This document shows, piece by piece, positions 35,280-47,704 of a stretch of 64,000 nt of DNA. The stretch's first letter is position 1. Each line of letters opens with the position of its first letter. Origin of the DNA: Brachyhypopomus gauderio (taxonomy: Eukaryota > Chordata > Actinopteri > Gymnotiformes > Hypopomidae); assembly GCF_052324685.1 (NCBI RefSeq), contig NC_135221.1, positions 6,723,875 through 6,787,874 of the forward strand, read 5' to 3'. The translations under genes and the position numbers were made by a program. The notes beneath the pieces were generated by a model. It ran no database searches. It worked only from the letters and a program-made list of their open reading frames with translations, and was not told the DNA's origin.

Positions 35280-38200
35280 TAGCAGGAGAGCTCAACAGTA
35301 CTCTGAACTGAAGTGGGGGTGGTAGTCATATCCAGGAGTGTTGTGTGCAAGTTTGTGTGTGTGTGTGCTGGGGGTTTAAAATGCCTCCTTCATGCTGTTT
35401 CTCTCACTAGGCAACCCATCCCCCGCTTTCTTACTTTCTTTCTCTCTCCCACTGACTCACTCTCTCTTTCCTTGCCATCAATCTCTATCTGTACCCCCTC
35501 ACTGATTCTTTAACCTTCATCTCTCCGCTGCTCTCTCTCTTCCTCTCCCTCTCTATTTTTCTCACGCTCATTCTTTTCTGTGTTTTTCCTCCTGTATATT
35601 TTTGGTGGCAGAAGGGAATTATGGGTAATCTGCTGGAGCACAGATAAGCCTGGTCAAAGTTTCTTCAAACCCCCCTCACCCCCCACTCCCCTTCCTCTCC
35701 TCCACTCTTCTTTGTTTCGTCATCTGTCTCTCCCTCGCCATTCTTTCGTTACGAACTTCCCCATCCCCCAAGTTTGCCATGAGTCACCTGCATTGTGTGT
35801 GTAAAAGTCAGAACAGAGGAGAAGAGGATTGATCGGAGCTAATGGGGATGTAGACAAAAGTCTGTAGTCTGAGAGAGAGCATTTAAATGACGTCTGGAAG
35901 ATCCTTTGTTGAAGGAAGGCTGACCTGTAAAATAACGGATTGACAGCACTCCCAATAAGAGGCCTCAGAGGTGGCAGATGCAGTGTAGTCAGTGCACACA
36001 CTACATCCAGTTACAGTAAGGAGTTAATGACATGCCCCTGGAGAACTATTTTGGATCACTGCTTTGTAAACATAAGCATCTCTGATGTGCACCCTGTAAT
36101 TACTGCCCGACCTGTTTAAACGTGCACTGCTGTGCCCATTTGCTTTCTGGCTCCTCATCCCAGGTTCCTCCAGCCGCAGACATTGTGCCACCTGTCCCCG
36201 GGGTAGGAGAGGGCATGGCCTCACGCTGGTCCACTCTCTCCTGGGACGTCCCATCCGAACTTCTCTCGCCTCCCACTCCAGAACCTGTCAGCGGCAGTCC
36301 TCTGGACTGCGACTCCAGACCTAGCTCAGGTAACGCAGTACATGCTGAACTTCAAGGGTTTCAAAGAAATAAAAGGAGGCCCATTTGTCTGAGGAAGCTT
36401 CTGTGGGAGGGAAAAAGTGTTTTAAAATGTTCTTTGAAAATGGCTCCCTGCACCCTCATAGTCTGTGAAGTATCCCCCATGAATGCATAAGGGTAGGTTC
36501 TTCAAAGACCACTCCCTTCCTTGTGAGGATTTGCTGATGGACTTTGTTCCACCGTTCTGTTCCTCTTGATTGATTATTTATTGAGGATTACTTGTCCACA
36601 CCTGGTGCTTTCTGGTATTCCTTTGTTCAGAAATTTCACACATAAATAAAGAACTTTGGTTAAAATATGTTTATTCAGTTGGGTATTCAGTTGGGTAATG
36701 CTACAATAATTCTATTTGTCCCATGTAAAACTACTTGTCCCATGAAATTAGGTCGATACAAAAACGGTAATAAATCAACTCATAGGTTTATATTTTTGTA
36801 GCTACTTGAAAAGAATGCATTCACTGTTTACTTTCCACTTAAATCTTATATTTCTGGTTGAATATCCTGTTGAGCCTTTGGCAAACATTAACCTGAACTT
36901 TTTGCTTTTTCTTTAATGCCTCTCCTCAGACGTTCATGAAAGCGCTCTTTTGTTTGATCTATGTTCAAAAAACCCTCCCCCTCTCTTTCTGCTCTCCTTT
37001 CTTCAGGTTTTTACTCTGTCAGCGGGAGCTCTCTGTCAGACTCCTGTTACTCAGTGGCCAGTGAGGCCGCCCCTGGAGGGCCTGTTAAGGTGGGGGGAAC
37101 CTGCAGGCCTCTCTCACTGGACCATAGCACCACTCCGTGGAGGGAGGCAGACCAGCTGAATGCACAGACGTCAGAGGGAATGGTCCAAAAAGCAGAGAGG
37201 CGGCCTGCTTCCACTGGTAGGAGGCAATTTATTAATCACTGCTAATATCAATACATTAAATGCTGTGTGCCCCAAGGTGCTATGTCTGACCTTGCTGATA
37301 AATACTACTTTCATTTTCCGATTGATAAATGTATAACTTGGTCTCTTCAATCCTTTATGAACAGGTGAACTAGAAATCGATGGTCTTATGTTTCTGACTG
37401 GCATCTGCTCTAGCCTGGGACCAGCACAGAAGGGGACTGTGTCTTCCACACCCACCACCAATACACAGCTTCAGTTGGACCCCAAATTCTGCTCTGACCT
37501 GGTGTCTCGGAAAACAAAAGAGGTGTACCCTTACCCCAGTCCCCTCCACGCCGTGGCCCTGCAGAGTCCTTTATTCACGTCCTGCCGGGACCCGTCCCCC
37601 ATCCGCCGCTCGCCCAGTCCAGAGGGACACCAGTCTGAGGAGACGGAACCCGGACAGACCTCCGTCAGGACGCAGCCTCCACCTTCTCCATCTCTCACTC
37701 AGTTGGAGCAGTACATAACCAAATTAGTCCACCAGTACCACAGCAGGGTGGCCACCGAGATGTCCAGTCGGGCTTCTCTAAAGATGGCTGCAGGCCTAAG
37801 CCTTGATGGAGGCCACCCAAGGAGCGCTTCCTCCTCCAGCCTGACAGGGGGCAGTGCAACACCCTGCAAGTCATTGTTGGGCAACTCTGCCAGAGTTAGT
37901 CTGAGTAACGCTAGTAAGAAAGCTAATCGGAACTCTATCAATCTGGGAAACTTGCCGTCCGTCACTGGGGAGGATTTCAACATTAGCTTTCATCTCAACT
38001 TAAATTTGAACCTAAATCCAAACCTGAATAAAACGCTGAATTTCGATGCTAAAAACCTAAAAGAGCAGGTGTCTGGGTCCTGCGGACATCTTAGCACCAA
38101 CGTGATCACTCCGACCGCCTCCCCTTCTTCATCTTCAAACACGGTCACCAACACTCCGAACTGGAGGAGCAGGCCAAGGATCTCCACCTGCCCGTCCACA

Positions 38201-39742
38201 GTCAGCCATCGCGGGTCACTGGAGATCACCGGAAAGACCTTTTGTCCTCTCAACTTCTCCAAGTCACTGGACTGGAGCGGGGCTCCTCGGGAGGACGCGG
38301 AAGGCTGTCCCCCTTCAAAAGCCTCTGAAAGTCCCGCAAAACTCAGTGAGGACTCGCCAGTGGTGTGCGAGATCTCGCGTGTGTCTGGGCTGCCCAGGTC
38401 AGTGGTGGTAGGACTGATGGAGGAGGGCGTGGAGCTAGATGCGGAGTGCTTCCGGAACGAGAGGGAGAGAGGTGAAGGGTCAGCGTCCCCGTGCAATGCT
38501 CCCACACCTCGCTCCTCTCGTACCTCTGTTCATATGACATACGGAGCTGATCGGCCTAGTTTGTACTCAAGCTCGGCGGCATCAAACCCATGGTCAGGAG
38601 GCGGCGGTGTGGAAACGGACTACATTTCCCAGCAGCACCGTCTACAAGTTACCCTTTCAGACTCCCATTCGACGCTCACGCCACAGTCAAACAGCCCTCG
38701 CTCTGATCACTCCGGCTCTGCTCCTTCCCACACCTCCCCAGTCTTGCCATTACCTCACACTTACTCAGACCCTGCCTCCTCACCCGGGTCCTCCCATATG
38801 AGGGTACACTCCCCGCCTCGCCTGCTGTCTAACTCGCCATTCACACCTGCCCAGCTGTCTGTGTTCCGTCGGGACTCTCCGTCCCAGTGCTCCCTCCCAC
38901 ACTTCCAGCCATGCAGCTCCCCACTAGAAGGCCACATCAGGCCCCGCGGTGGTTCGCTCAGGCAGGACAGCGGAGCTGGGGCTGGGTGGAGGTCTCAGGA
39001 ACGGGGCTGGAGAAGGAGCGGGGACGGGGAGAGGCTTTATCAGGGCAAGCACGCCTCCAGAGAGCTGGTGCGAGCATCCACCGTCAGTAGTTACTCAGGA
39101 AGGGATTACAGCAGCTGCTGGGAGGAAGAAGCAAGTGCTCAGACTCCGAAAAAAGCCTCAAAGTACTGGAAAGGGTTAGAGCTGAGGCTCTGGGGAAGAG
39201 ATGAGGAGATGGACCGCAGCGAGAGGGCGGGAACTTTTAGCCGACGACATGCTTCCCTTAAAGAGACATCTAACAGAATGCAGGAAGGAAAAGAGAACAA
39301 CTCCAGGAAGAAAGGGACGAGCTGGGATGGACGGAGCTCGAGCCTGCGCCTGTCCAGGAGAGCGTTATTCCGGAGTGAATCTCAGGGATTCTTGGAGCCC
39401 CGTTCCCAGAAACGAGAAGCACGACTCCAAACCAGCCAGTGGTGCTCCACCTTGGAGGTTGGCCGAGAAGGACGGGGCATGGAGTGTGGGCGGAGTCTAG
39501 TGAGGAAAGAGGAAAATCGTCACTCTTCCACTGCCAGCCTCTTCCACTTGTCCCGCTCGCAAAGCCTGGATGGAAGCAGTCACTCTCTTTCTCCACTCTC
39601 CTCTCCTTCCCTCTCTCCCTCTCCACCTCCATCAGCCCCTCTCACTCGTTCCAGATCATTCCGAGACCTTGGGAGGAAGGTTTTTGGCTCAATGAGGTCC
39701 CTTAGTTTCAATAAGAATCAGAAATCAAAAAAGAAAGACTAA
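33107..39742 (+). CDS. Dapper/Frodo family protein (Dact, possibly Dact4)
   Basis: Dact proteins bind Dishevelled and modulate Wnt and TGF-beta signalling. Four exons: 33107-33352, 36164-36329, 37007-37216 and 37365-39742 (TAA). All phases match and give 999 residues. Family marks are ERLKATLAGIMELDLLRERQ near the N-terminus, DSRPSSGFY across the exon 2/3 junction (about residue 132), RPASTGELE at the exon 3/4 junction and PYPSPLHAVALQSPLF at about 263-278. The rest is Ser/Pro-rich. Unlike DACT1-3, I see no leucine-zipper exon between exons 1 and 2, and the C-terminus is a basic KNQKSKKKD instead of the PDZ ligand MTTV. The motif set resembles DACT2/3. Linkage to EHD1, when DACT3 lies near EHD2 in human 19q13, suggests the ohnolog Dact4; that paralog assignment is inference. 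Confidence 0.85.
34336..34844 (-). CDS. Candidate two-exon small gene antisense in Dact intron 1
   Basis: I do not recognise this protein. Two open segments on the minus strand join by an 83-base intron: 34844-34667 and 34583-34336 (TAA). The donor is GTAGGT and the acceptor is ATTAG. The junction is in frame (phase 1) and gives 141 residues. The N-terminal part is Arg-rich (SRTRLSRRNLIGSLERRHG), the middle Ser/Pro-rich, and the C-terminus acidic (FMQMEDALAEMQQTEPYDD). The first ATG has a poor start context, and a T-rich tract ending in AG lies just before it, so an upstream exon is possible. No polyadenylation hexamer is evident nearby. It could also be a chance open frame or a decayed gene. 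Confidence 0.35.
35218..35272 (+). repeat. (GA)n microsatellite
   Basis: A pure AG/GA run of about 55 bases within a longer purine-rich block (35185-35280). The CT-rich stretch further on (35400-35575) is the opposite strand bias. Confidence 0.95.
36330..37006 (+). other. Dact intron 2
   Basis: Ordinary AT-rich intron ending in a pyrimidine-rich acceptor at 36995-37006. I see nothing else in it. Confidence 0.7.
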
Positions 39743-41127
39743 GAAGCACAGAGATCAATCATTTCTCAATTTACGGACTGGGTTCTTGGATGCAGATTAA
39801 GCCTGGTTTCAAATGAGGGATAAACATGTACAGTAAGGACTGATGGTGTGAATTACTTTGACACAAATACATTAGGGGGATAGCAACTCTTAATAGCTAC
39901 AAGGTTCAGTCCTTGGTCACATGGCTCTCTCCAAAAATTCACATAATTTGTGATAACTCTCCTAGGAACCTCTGAAATACCTTAAACTGGTCGGTGCATT
40001 TAATGGGGCAAAGCACATAAACATTCATTATAATGTTCATTTCATGTGCTGTTTAACTGAAAATGTTTCTTTGACTCAAATCTGACTTAAGGAAATACAC
40101 TAATTGCAGGTCAAGTCAGATGATCAGTTTAATATATGGGCAAGTATGCAGTGCGGTTATATAAACTGGAACCAGGATTAATCTGTGCATGGAGAAAACG
40201 TGGGTGGTGTCAGTACTGCCAAGTTACATGGCCTGTAACGCTAGTGTGAAACAGATGTTCTTTCTGCACATTTATGTGCCTCTGCATGCTACTCTGTGCT
40301 GTGTCTCTGTGCACTATTATACCGTGTGTACCAGTGCGCTTTTTAGTCTATACATACTTTGCACTATATAGTGTTTATACTGTAAGTAAATGAGTACTTT
40401 GTGCATATAAAGCACAAATGTTTAAACATGCGTAGACCAAAATCTGAGAAAGTACAATATGTTGCATATTACCTGTATGCTCAGGACCTTAAAATGATAA
40501 AAACATAATAATCATAATTTGAAATCAATGAATTTCAGTGTTAAACTATGGATTAATATTAATAAAGATTTCAAATTAAATGTGATCTTTATTGGTTTGT
40601 ATTATGCTGTCACAAGTCTAATGCAATGAGGCCAAAAAATTTGTAGTGCAACAGTGAGATTAAATGTTGGGTCCTAAATCTTTCAAAACATCTTCTTGCA
40701 AAGCATTTACATAAAGAAAAAAACTTTTAATATAGTCCACAGATTAAATTCATGAATTCCAATGAATCACAAAAGTATTACATGGACGATTTCAAAAAAA
40801 TGTATTATGCAACTGAACAGTGTTATAAAAAAATGACAATTTCTCATCTGGAGACCAGATCAAACACAGACAGAAGCCTGAACAGAATGCTGACGTATCA
40901 AATGTAGCCAGTCGGAGAACTTAAAAAAAGGCCTGTAGCTAGTGCATTAACGTTTCCTCCTCGACCGTGGGAACAGCCGGTGCTCTCTTGCACGCCTGGC
41001 ACGAGAGCTGGAATCCCATCGAACTCCTTACTGACGCTTCCTTCCCATAGCCAGGTAACATCATCCCAAAATTATTTGGTGTCACCTTTCTTTTCCTTTC
41101 GGCTGGCTCGGATCTTCCCGGCTTCTC
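39743..41127. other. Convergent 3' UTRs of Dact (+) and TTC9C (-)
   Basis: The Dact transcript probably ends after AATAAA at 40561-40566. On the minus strand the TTC9C transcript probably ends after AATAAA at 40593-40588. The two signals point toward each other only 21 bases apart, so the mature 3' ends should touch or overlap. Confidence 0.6.
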
Positions 41128-43378
41128 TCACGCCAGTTCTGAGGATTCTTTCACAGGTTCCTCTCCAGCACCATGTTTCTGTTTACTGAACATGCCTTGG
41201 TAGAGCGCTTTCTCCTTCTGGTAGTCTTCACTCAGCCTCTCTTCCACTCTCTGGAGCTGTTTCTTTACAGTGGCATCTGAAATAGTGGATCAAATGTATA
41301 TGTGCATTTTTATTTTGAAGTCTGCATCCTAAGGACCCATATATCCCTTTGAAAGAACATTTTCCAGGACCTGTGTATTTTGTTGTCTTCAATTTCCATC
41401 TTACTTCTATGAATGCACTAGGAACTGAGCCAGTCAAATCTGGATGCTGTCAATATCTGTTAAATGTTCCTTGCTGCTTTAGAAGCTAATAAATGATTGC
41501 TTTTAAAACAGTCTATATGTAATGGATATTACAAATAAAATGAATAATGGGCATTGTGAGTACTACTTTTTAAATATTGGTTATGTTAATTGACTTTGAA
41601 ATAGAAATGTACTGATATTGGAATAACTTTTTATCCTTCCTCTACTGGGTCCCTATGTCCCTACTTGCATGCTCAGAGTCGTGTCTTCTTCTTTCGGCAA
41701 TTCCCGCTTAGGGGTCGCCACAGCAGATCAAACTCCTCCATCTGGCCCTGTCCCGAGTGTCCTCCACAGACACACCAGCCACTCTCATATCCTCTACCAC
41801 TGCATCCATAAACTTCCACGCTCAGAGTGAAATACTCTAATTCAATTGGTATGAATATGTATTGAGTACTATAGTACTCCTGAATTGAAGAAAAAAAAAG
41901 TTATTTTTCTTACCATTTGGTTTCCCCTTGCTGGCCTGGAGGAGGTACTTGCGGGCAGTTTCTGCATCACCCAGTTCTAGCGTTGCCACTCCAGCTCTGA
42001 ACAGGGCCTTAATGTCTCCGGGCCGCCATTGCAGCACCTTTAAACTGTACTCCTGCACACGGTTGTAGTCGACAACTTCACGCTGCAGTAAACATGCTGC
42101 TCAACACATAGAAAACCAGAGAATACTTACTTATGTTGTAGAGCAATAAAGTTTAACTCCCGCAGAACACCACGTTAAGGTCATTTGCCCATGAGATTTC
42201 CTCATTCCCAGAGTGATTTAGGAGGAATGTCATAACTGGGCAGTTTGCTGGACAGTACTCTCTAAAAGGCTTGATTGGCCCAGAACCGTGTCTCAAACAC
42301 AAACTGAGCCTGGTAGTGAGGCCACGTCCTGCTATTTCCCACTTAACTAAAACCACAGTACTGTCTACTAGATCAGGTTAGAGCTACAAGAGAAAAGGAA
42401 GGCACAGCCACTGATTCCTACTGCTACCTCTTCCCACCTTCAACTTTCAAACACCATGTACCTGCTAGGTTGTTATAGCAGTCAATTTGTGTGCACCTAA
42501 GAAGCGCGTCTTGCTCTGGGGTGAGACTGAGTGAGGGAGACCCCAACACTTTAAGGGTCGACGTCACTTCCGAGTCCAAGCTGCGAAGAATGAGCAAGGC
42601 GCGGTGATAACGTCCAATGGCGGGACGCACGTTCTTCTCCCGGTAAAATGCGTTCCCTTCCGTTTTTAAACGCACAGCCTCCTCCAACTGAGAGTCCACT
42701 CGTGAGCGTGGGCGTCCGGAGGGCCCTGAGCATGCCGTGGAACAGCTCTCCTCCTCCAGGGCCCGTTCCTCCGCACACACCCCTCCACCTGCAGGGGGAC
42801 CTGACAGCTGTCAAACACAAAACAACACAGCAGCTGGGTGAAAGGCAACCTGTCTATGTAGTCTATTTTAAAGGTATGACTGCCAAAAGGCAGAGGTTTT
42901 GCAATTCCAGAAAAGACCACAAAACCGTTTTACAGCACATTTTGATAATAAAATCTCCAAAAAGCTACGGTTTAATCTTTACCTGCTCAAAAACATCGCG
43001 CACTAGACACCTGAGGTAATATCTCACCTTTATTGAGCTCGTATTAGGTCGCTAGACGTTTTAGCAAGACAATTCTACATTAGTTAATTAGGTTAAATTT
43101 ACGCTAATTCTATTTTAGAGGAAGCCCTTCATTAAAGTACATATAGGTCACATTTCTATTTTTAACAGAAAAGCAAACATCAGAAACACATTAATTACTT
43201 TTAGTTAGCTACATGACATAGCATTGCTAGTCTAATTTGAATGAAATACAGCCAGAGGTGTGTGATAGCTAGGCTTTTTGCACTAATTTCAAACATAAAA
43301 TTACCAAACGCTGAGAACGACTTCAATAATTATTAACACCAGGCAGACTGCTAATATTTTTTTTACCTCTTTTTCCAT
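41128..43378 (-). CDS. ttc9c: Tetratricopeptide repeat protein 9C
   Basis: TTC9C is a small TPR protein related to immunophilin TPR domains; its cellular role is poorly known. Four exons read right to left: 43378-43367 (only ATG plus three codons), 42807-42462, 42096-41914 and 41276-41128 (TGA). This gives 229 residues, against about 171 in human TTC9C. TPR motifs include EAVRLKTEGNAFYREKNV, RYHRALLILRSLD, CYNNLAACLLQ and KALFRAGVATLELGDAETA. The exon 2 acceptor (TTTGACAG before 42807) was chosen because it alone joins MEKE in frame; the more obvious CTGCAG site 19 bases further on would shift the frame. The additional N-terminal stretch (about residues 5-45) is Gly/Ser/Glu-rich and has no counterpart I know. 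TTC9C neighbours UBXN1 and TMEM179B on human 11q12. Confidence 0.85.
41688..41822 (-). mobile_element. 5'-truncated LINE 3' end
   Basis: Read on the minus strand, the DNA encodes a reverse-transcriptase C-terminal signature (KFMDAVVEDMRVAG, then RARWRSLICCGDP and stop) followed by a GAAGAAGA tail. This is the common 3' end of a fish non-LTR element. It is a short fragment in the last intron of TTC9C. Confidence 0.7.
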
Positions 43379-46369
43379 TAGCTTGCGGATAAAGTTGGGG
43401 CTTCGCCAGCTACTTTATGCAACTACAGCACTCGAGCTAGCTAACTGTAAACCCAGTAAAGCGCTAGAAGGACGTCTTCTTCATCTACCATATAGTTGTG
43501 AGTATCGTTCAGTTATTACGCCCCCTACCGTGGAGGTTCTGGTTTTCTGTTTTTTCCCCTCAAGTTTCCCCTTTTCAACTTTATACATGTAGTAATAAAA
43601 AACAAATACATTTTCGATTTGGTTATATTATTTTTAACTAAAAAACACATTCACTCTTATACATTCTGTTTTATGGGAATAATAATAGACATGCCTTTAG
43701 TACAGTAATTAAGCTACATATGACAACAAAGATTTGCAGCACACTTAGATAAACTTTTTCTCATACACTGTAAATTCTCTGCCTAATTCATATATAACTG
43801 TGTTGCTGTTAAAACACCTTACTGTTAAATCGATATAAAAGTAAGGTATTCCCAGGATTTTATGCTTCTTTACCCTTCTTTTGTAAAATCATGATTATAA
43901 TTTCAATCCACATGATCAGCTATCGGTGTTTATTTTATTATTGCTTTACTAACTACAAGCTATGCTGACTCTGTGGCTATTTAGAAGGCTACTGCTTTTT
44001 TTATACATTATATATGTTCAGTAAAAATATATTTAAAATGGTTAAAAACCAAAGAAAGTAATATCAAACAAACATGCAAACAAACAAAAAATAAATAAAA
44101 AATAAAATTCCAAATCCTATTGTCACAAAATGGACATTCATCACTGCATCCAGCACTTTTATAATGGGAGCAAAGAGAGTTCACATTGACGTAGGTAAAT
44201 CTTTGATGGCCCACTCAGCACAACAGTCACTACACGAATCTAAAGTCAGATTCCCTCTGTGGTGCTGCGTAAATGGCTGCTGCTGTGCACATCATCTTTC
44301 TGAGACATGAAATAACCACACCTCCATCAAAAGATGTTTCCAGAGGTTTGAGGTTTCCTGGCTTCCTTCTGCCATCCATAAACGAGCATTCCTGCTGTTG
44401 CTATCCTCTTTTTATTGATCTATTTGCTGGCACACAGCCTATAGTTCAGTTTAATTCAGGTTATTCATTTAGGGCTGGTCTGAGTGCAGCTATTATCTAA
44501 AAAAAAAATCAAGGTCTAGACCCATAATGAGCAAGTCAAACACATTGCTGGCAAGAAAAACGCCATCCCACAACCCCCTCTGGCAGCATAACAAGAGACC
44601 TTGTGAGTCACAAGTGAATCCACCCTCCAGGCCAGCAGCATTTCTTATAGTAAATCATGGCAGTTACAGTAAATTATTGTAGTATGTGGAAAGCATGTGA
44701 ATATTCTGTTTTTTATAACTGTTAATGAAGTCATTAACTTCATTGCTTGTTGAGTTAGTACACATTTACTGTAATTACATGATAATTGCCTGTAGCTTAA
44801 TGGATTTATTACCTTAAGCTATTAACACCATAACAAAACAAACAAACAAACAACAACAATTATGTTATTTGAACAAGCACTGCATCGGTCTAAAACAGCA
44901 GCGTTATATTGCTTTAGCAGCTTGCATTGAAAGTATGCAAGCATCACTTCTTAATATCAGGTGTCTGGCCAACAAATCCTTTCTACTAAGTGAGAACTTA
45001 CTGTGTTAACTTAAATGTAGTTAGCATGAGACAACGGTTCAACCATTCTCAGTGAGAGAGCGCCTCCAATCTTCAGGTATGACCTGGCATTAAAATAGGA
45101 GCTGCTTTCCTCAAAGATGCATTTCAATGCAACAAGATGTGACTTGGTATTTTTCTTTTGAATACCTCCATTTATAGTTTTTTAGAATCCTTTTAAAAAT
45201 CATATACAGGCATCCAAAATAGGCTATTACACAAAATACTATATAAAGTGCAAAGTTAATTAATGACATGAATACTCTGTTATTTCCATTATGATGATTT
45301 CATCATAAGAGGTGATTTTAACATCCAGGCCTTTCCACTCTTAACCTTGAGTATAGTGGTACAGTGCCAGAATTGTCGTAAATCTGATAGGGCATCAGCA
45401 GTTGGAATGCACTAGGGACGACTCAATTACTCAATCTATATATGTTCCCATCAGCCCAAATTCTACAACACAGTCTCCCATTTCAGTTTTGCACATCACA
45501 CGCACATATAACCTACTTGGCTTTCTTGCTGTATGATCACAGCCCACTAGAAACATTCTGTTTATGTTTTGAGCACATAAATAATTGGATGAGACATTTA
45601 CATTCTCAGCATTTGGCACGTGTCCTTATACAGAGCAACTTGCATATTTATCAGTATGACTGTATGTGTGCTGAGATTTGACCCGGCCGTAATTGACTAG
45701 GTCCAGAATAGTTATCTGATAAAGTATTCTGGAACTAGTAAATGTATTATGTTTGTATGATGCAGTTTGAAATATATATACAAATATCTTAATCAGAAGG
45801 GATTTTAATCATAAGGGGATGCAGCATAATCCCGACAAAGATGGGGTTAAAGCTGCTGGAAACACCGGTTGACACGTGACTGACCTACTTTCATTTGTGG
45901 GGTTTTTGCTGCATTGCTCATGAAACTACCCGATATATGTGGAGAGAAGACTCTGAACCCTGCAGTCAGAGTCAATGAATGCCACACTCAGTAAGCAATT
46001 ACTGAGCAACTTTTCATTGCATTAATCACGTACTATTGGGCCTTATTTGGCTACCTGTTAAGGTTGCTATCCCTCTCGTAAGCAGCGTCTCCCGTATGAT
46101 GCTTTTGGAATTTTCCCCATCGATTACGTGAGCGACCAAAACGATCCGGTTTTACGAATCATCTGTGATTACGTCACAATCCATGCAACGACGAACGGAT
46201 CACCGGAAGGGCGGGGCTTACGACCAAAATAGATCCTTGTGACTTTTCACGACTGACATGTAATCCTTAGTCTTTATGTGGGCAAATAAATAGTCGGAAT
46301 GAGTATCTAAAGCTGGAAGTGATCTACACTGGATCGCTCACGAAACCTCGCTTTTAACTAGGTGAAAAT
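43379..46369. other. Spacer between the TTC9C and TMEM179B starts
   Basis: AT-rich intergenic DNA with a GAGCTAGCTAAC motif at 43434-43444 near the TTC9C start and a short (CAAA)n run near 44838-44852. I see no coding exon and no RNA gene. Confidence 0.6.
46160..46369 (+). promoter_or_regulatory. TMEM179B promoter
   Basis: A CRE-like half-site ATTACGTCAC (about 46167-46176), an ETS site ACCGGAAG (46202-46209) and an Sp1 site GGGCGGGGC (46210-46218) lie within 210 bases of the start codon. This is a compact TATA-less housekeeping-type promoter, inferred from motifs. Confidence 0.55.
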
Positions 46370-47704
46370 ATGGAGCTTGTTCGGCGGCTGCTGCTGGCGC
46401 ACTGCGTTGCCCACACCCTTTCCGTTATCGGCGGTCTCCTGGTTGTAGTGCCGCTGGCGCTCAACGGCTCCGCGTTTAAAGGAAGGTGCGCGCTCTTCAG
46501 TCGAGGATTCTGGCGAACGGAGAATCTCACCGTGAACGGGGGAGACTCAAAAGAGGTCCAACTCTTGGTAGTGCAGGAATGGGGCCCGCCCGCTGTTTGC
46601 CAGTTCGCCACCTTCGTTGGGGTGTTCACGGTGTTGTACGGCGCCACACAGAGTTGGAGAAGCTTGTTCTACCTCCACCGCCGTCATGACGAGTGAGGAG
46701 CTTATTATTAGTATTTATTACAACTATCGCTATCGTAGGTTAAAAATACCATCAGCGTCAATAGTCTGGACTTAAAGTCTAATGCTTAGTAAACGAATAA
46801 TACCTATAGGCTAACTATAACTATGTTGAAACTGTCACTGTTTCTTCGTCGCAGTACACTGTTCTCCGCCTTTCTCACGGTGGTCGTAAGCCTGTGCGTA
46901 CTCTTCCTTTCGGGAGGAGCGAGCATCGCTCTCACCCTCGGCCTGGTGTCCTGGTGTAACACCGTAACCGGCCACAACACTCAACCATACAGGTGAGCTC
47001 ACTGGGAAGGGTCCATCATGCAGCCTTATTTTTAACCATGAGCAACGGTATTAGGGCTATGGGCGGACTGTGGGTATCAGGTTTTAAATTATTTATTATA
47101 TGATTAAATATGTTTTTTGCATGTGTGTCAATAATGGCACATTGGAGTATATATCTTGAAGTGATCCTTACTTAAACCCAGCACAACTTGGTTAAATGCA
47201 AGAATAACAAGTAACTTTATGATATGATAAGTATTAAACTCCTGCCAAACTAATCTTTCATGAATCACTCCTCTCTTCAGCTGTGCTGAGTCACAGTCCG
47301 TGCCCCTCTACCTGGACGTGGAAACCTCCTCTTTCTACTCGGAGCTTACCTGTGCACAGGTATGGCCTGCCCTTTATTCTGCCCCGCAGCACACATTGTC
47401 CACCGCTGCTCGAATCGAGTGCAATGCCACTCTCTGTCCGTGCTCGATCCAATAAGGTTTCTTCCTGCTTTTGTTTTTGTTCTTGCATGGCGCCTTCCTG
47501 CAGATCGCCCTGTGGTGTGTCACCACGCTGTGGTTGGCTCACTCCATCCTGTCCTTCCTGAGGCTCTACCACTCCCACTGTCAGCACATCAGTGGACCGT
47601 GTCTGGCGCGGGAGAAGGAGTTTCTGCTGGGCCGGGCCTACGTAGACTTCCCCCTGCCCTGCCCACACGCCCATCCACCACAGACACCTGTAGTCTTCAT
47701 TTAG
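46370..47704 (+). CDS. tmem179b: Transmembrane protein 179B
   Basis: TMEM179B is a four-pass membrane protein of unknown function. Four exons: 46370-46692, 46855-46992, 47281-47359 and 47504-47704 (TAG). This gives 246 residues, close to the human protein (about 219). Hydrophobic segments lie at about residues 9-31, 78-100, 113-140 and 180-201. Possible N-glycosylation sites NGS and NLT lie in the first loop. Cysteines in both large loops may pair. The C-terminal tail is short and rich in P and H. The start is the first ATG after the promoter motifs, and the second exon joins in frame to complete an Asp codon. It belongs to the 11q12 neighbourhood with GANAB, UBXN1 and TTC9C. Confidence 0.9.

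Larger units (their letters stand above)
33353..36163 (+). other. Dact intron 1
   Basis: Besides the antisense candidate gene, this 2.8-kb intron has a CRE-like TGACGTCA near 33470, a GTTT run near 33680 and a long GA microsatellite at about 35218-35272. I looked on the plus strand for a Leu-rich zipper exon typical of Dact and did not find one. Confidence 0.6.

Noticed and set aside
36164-36329. A missing leucine-zipper exon of Dact before this exon
   Set aside because: I scanned the plus strand of 33353-36163 for a Leu-rich segment between AG and GT sites and saw none; direct joining of exons 1 and 2 is in phase.
42551-42920. Alternative frames of the TTC9C second exon
   Set aside because: They do not contain the TPR motifs; the correct frame is fixed by RYHRALLILRSLD and by exon phases.
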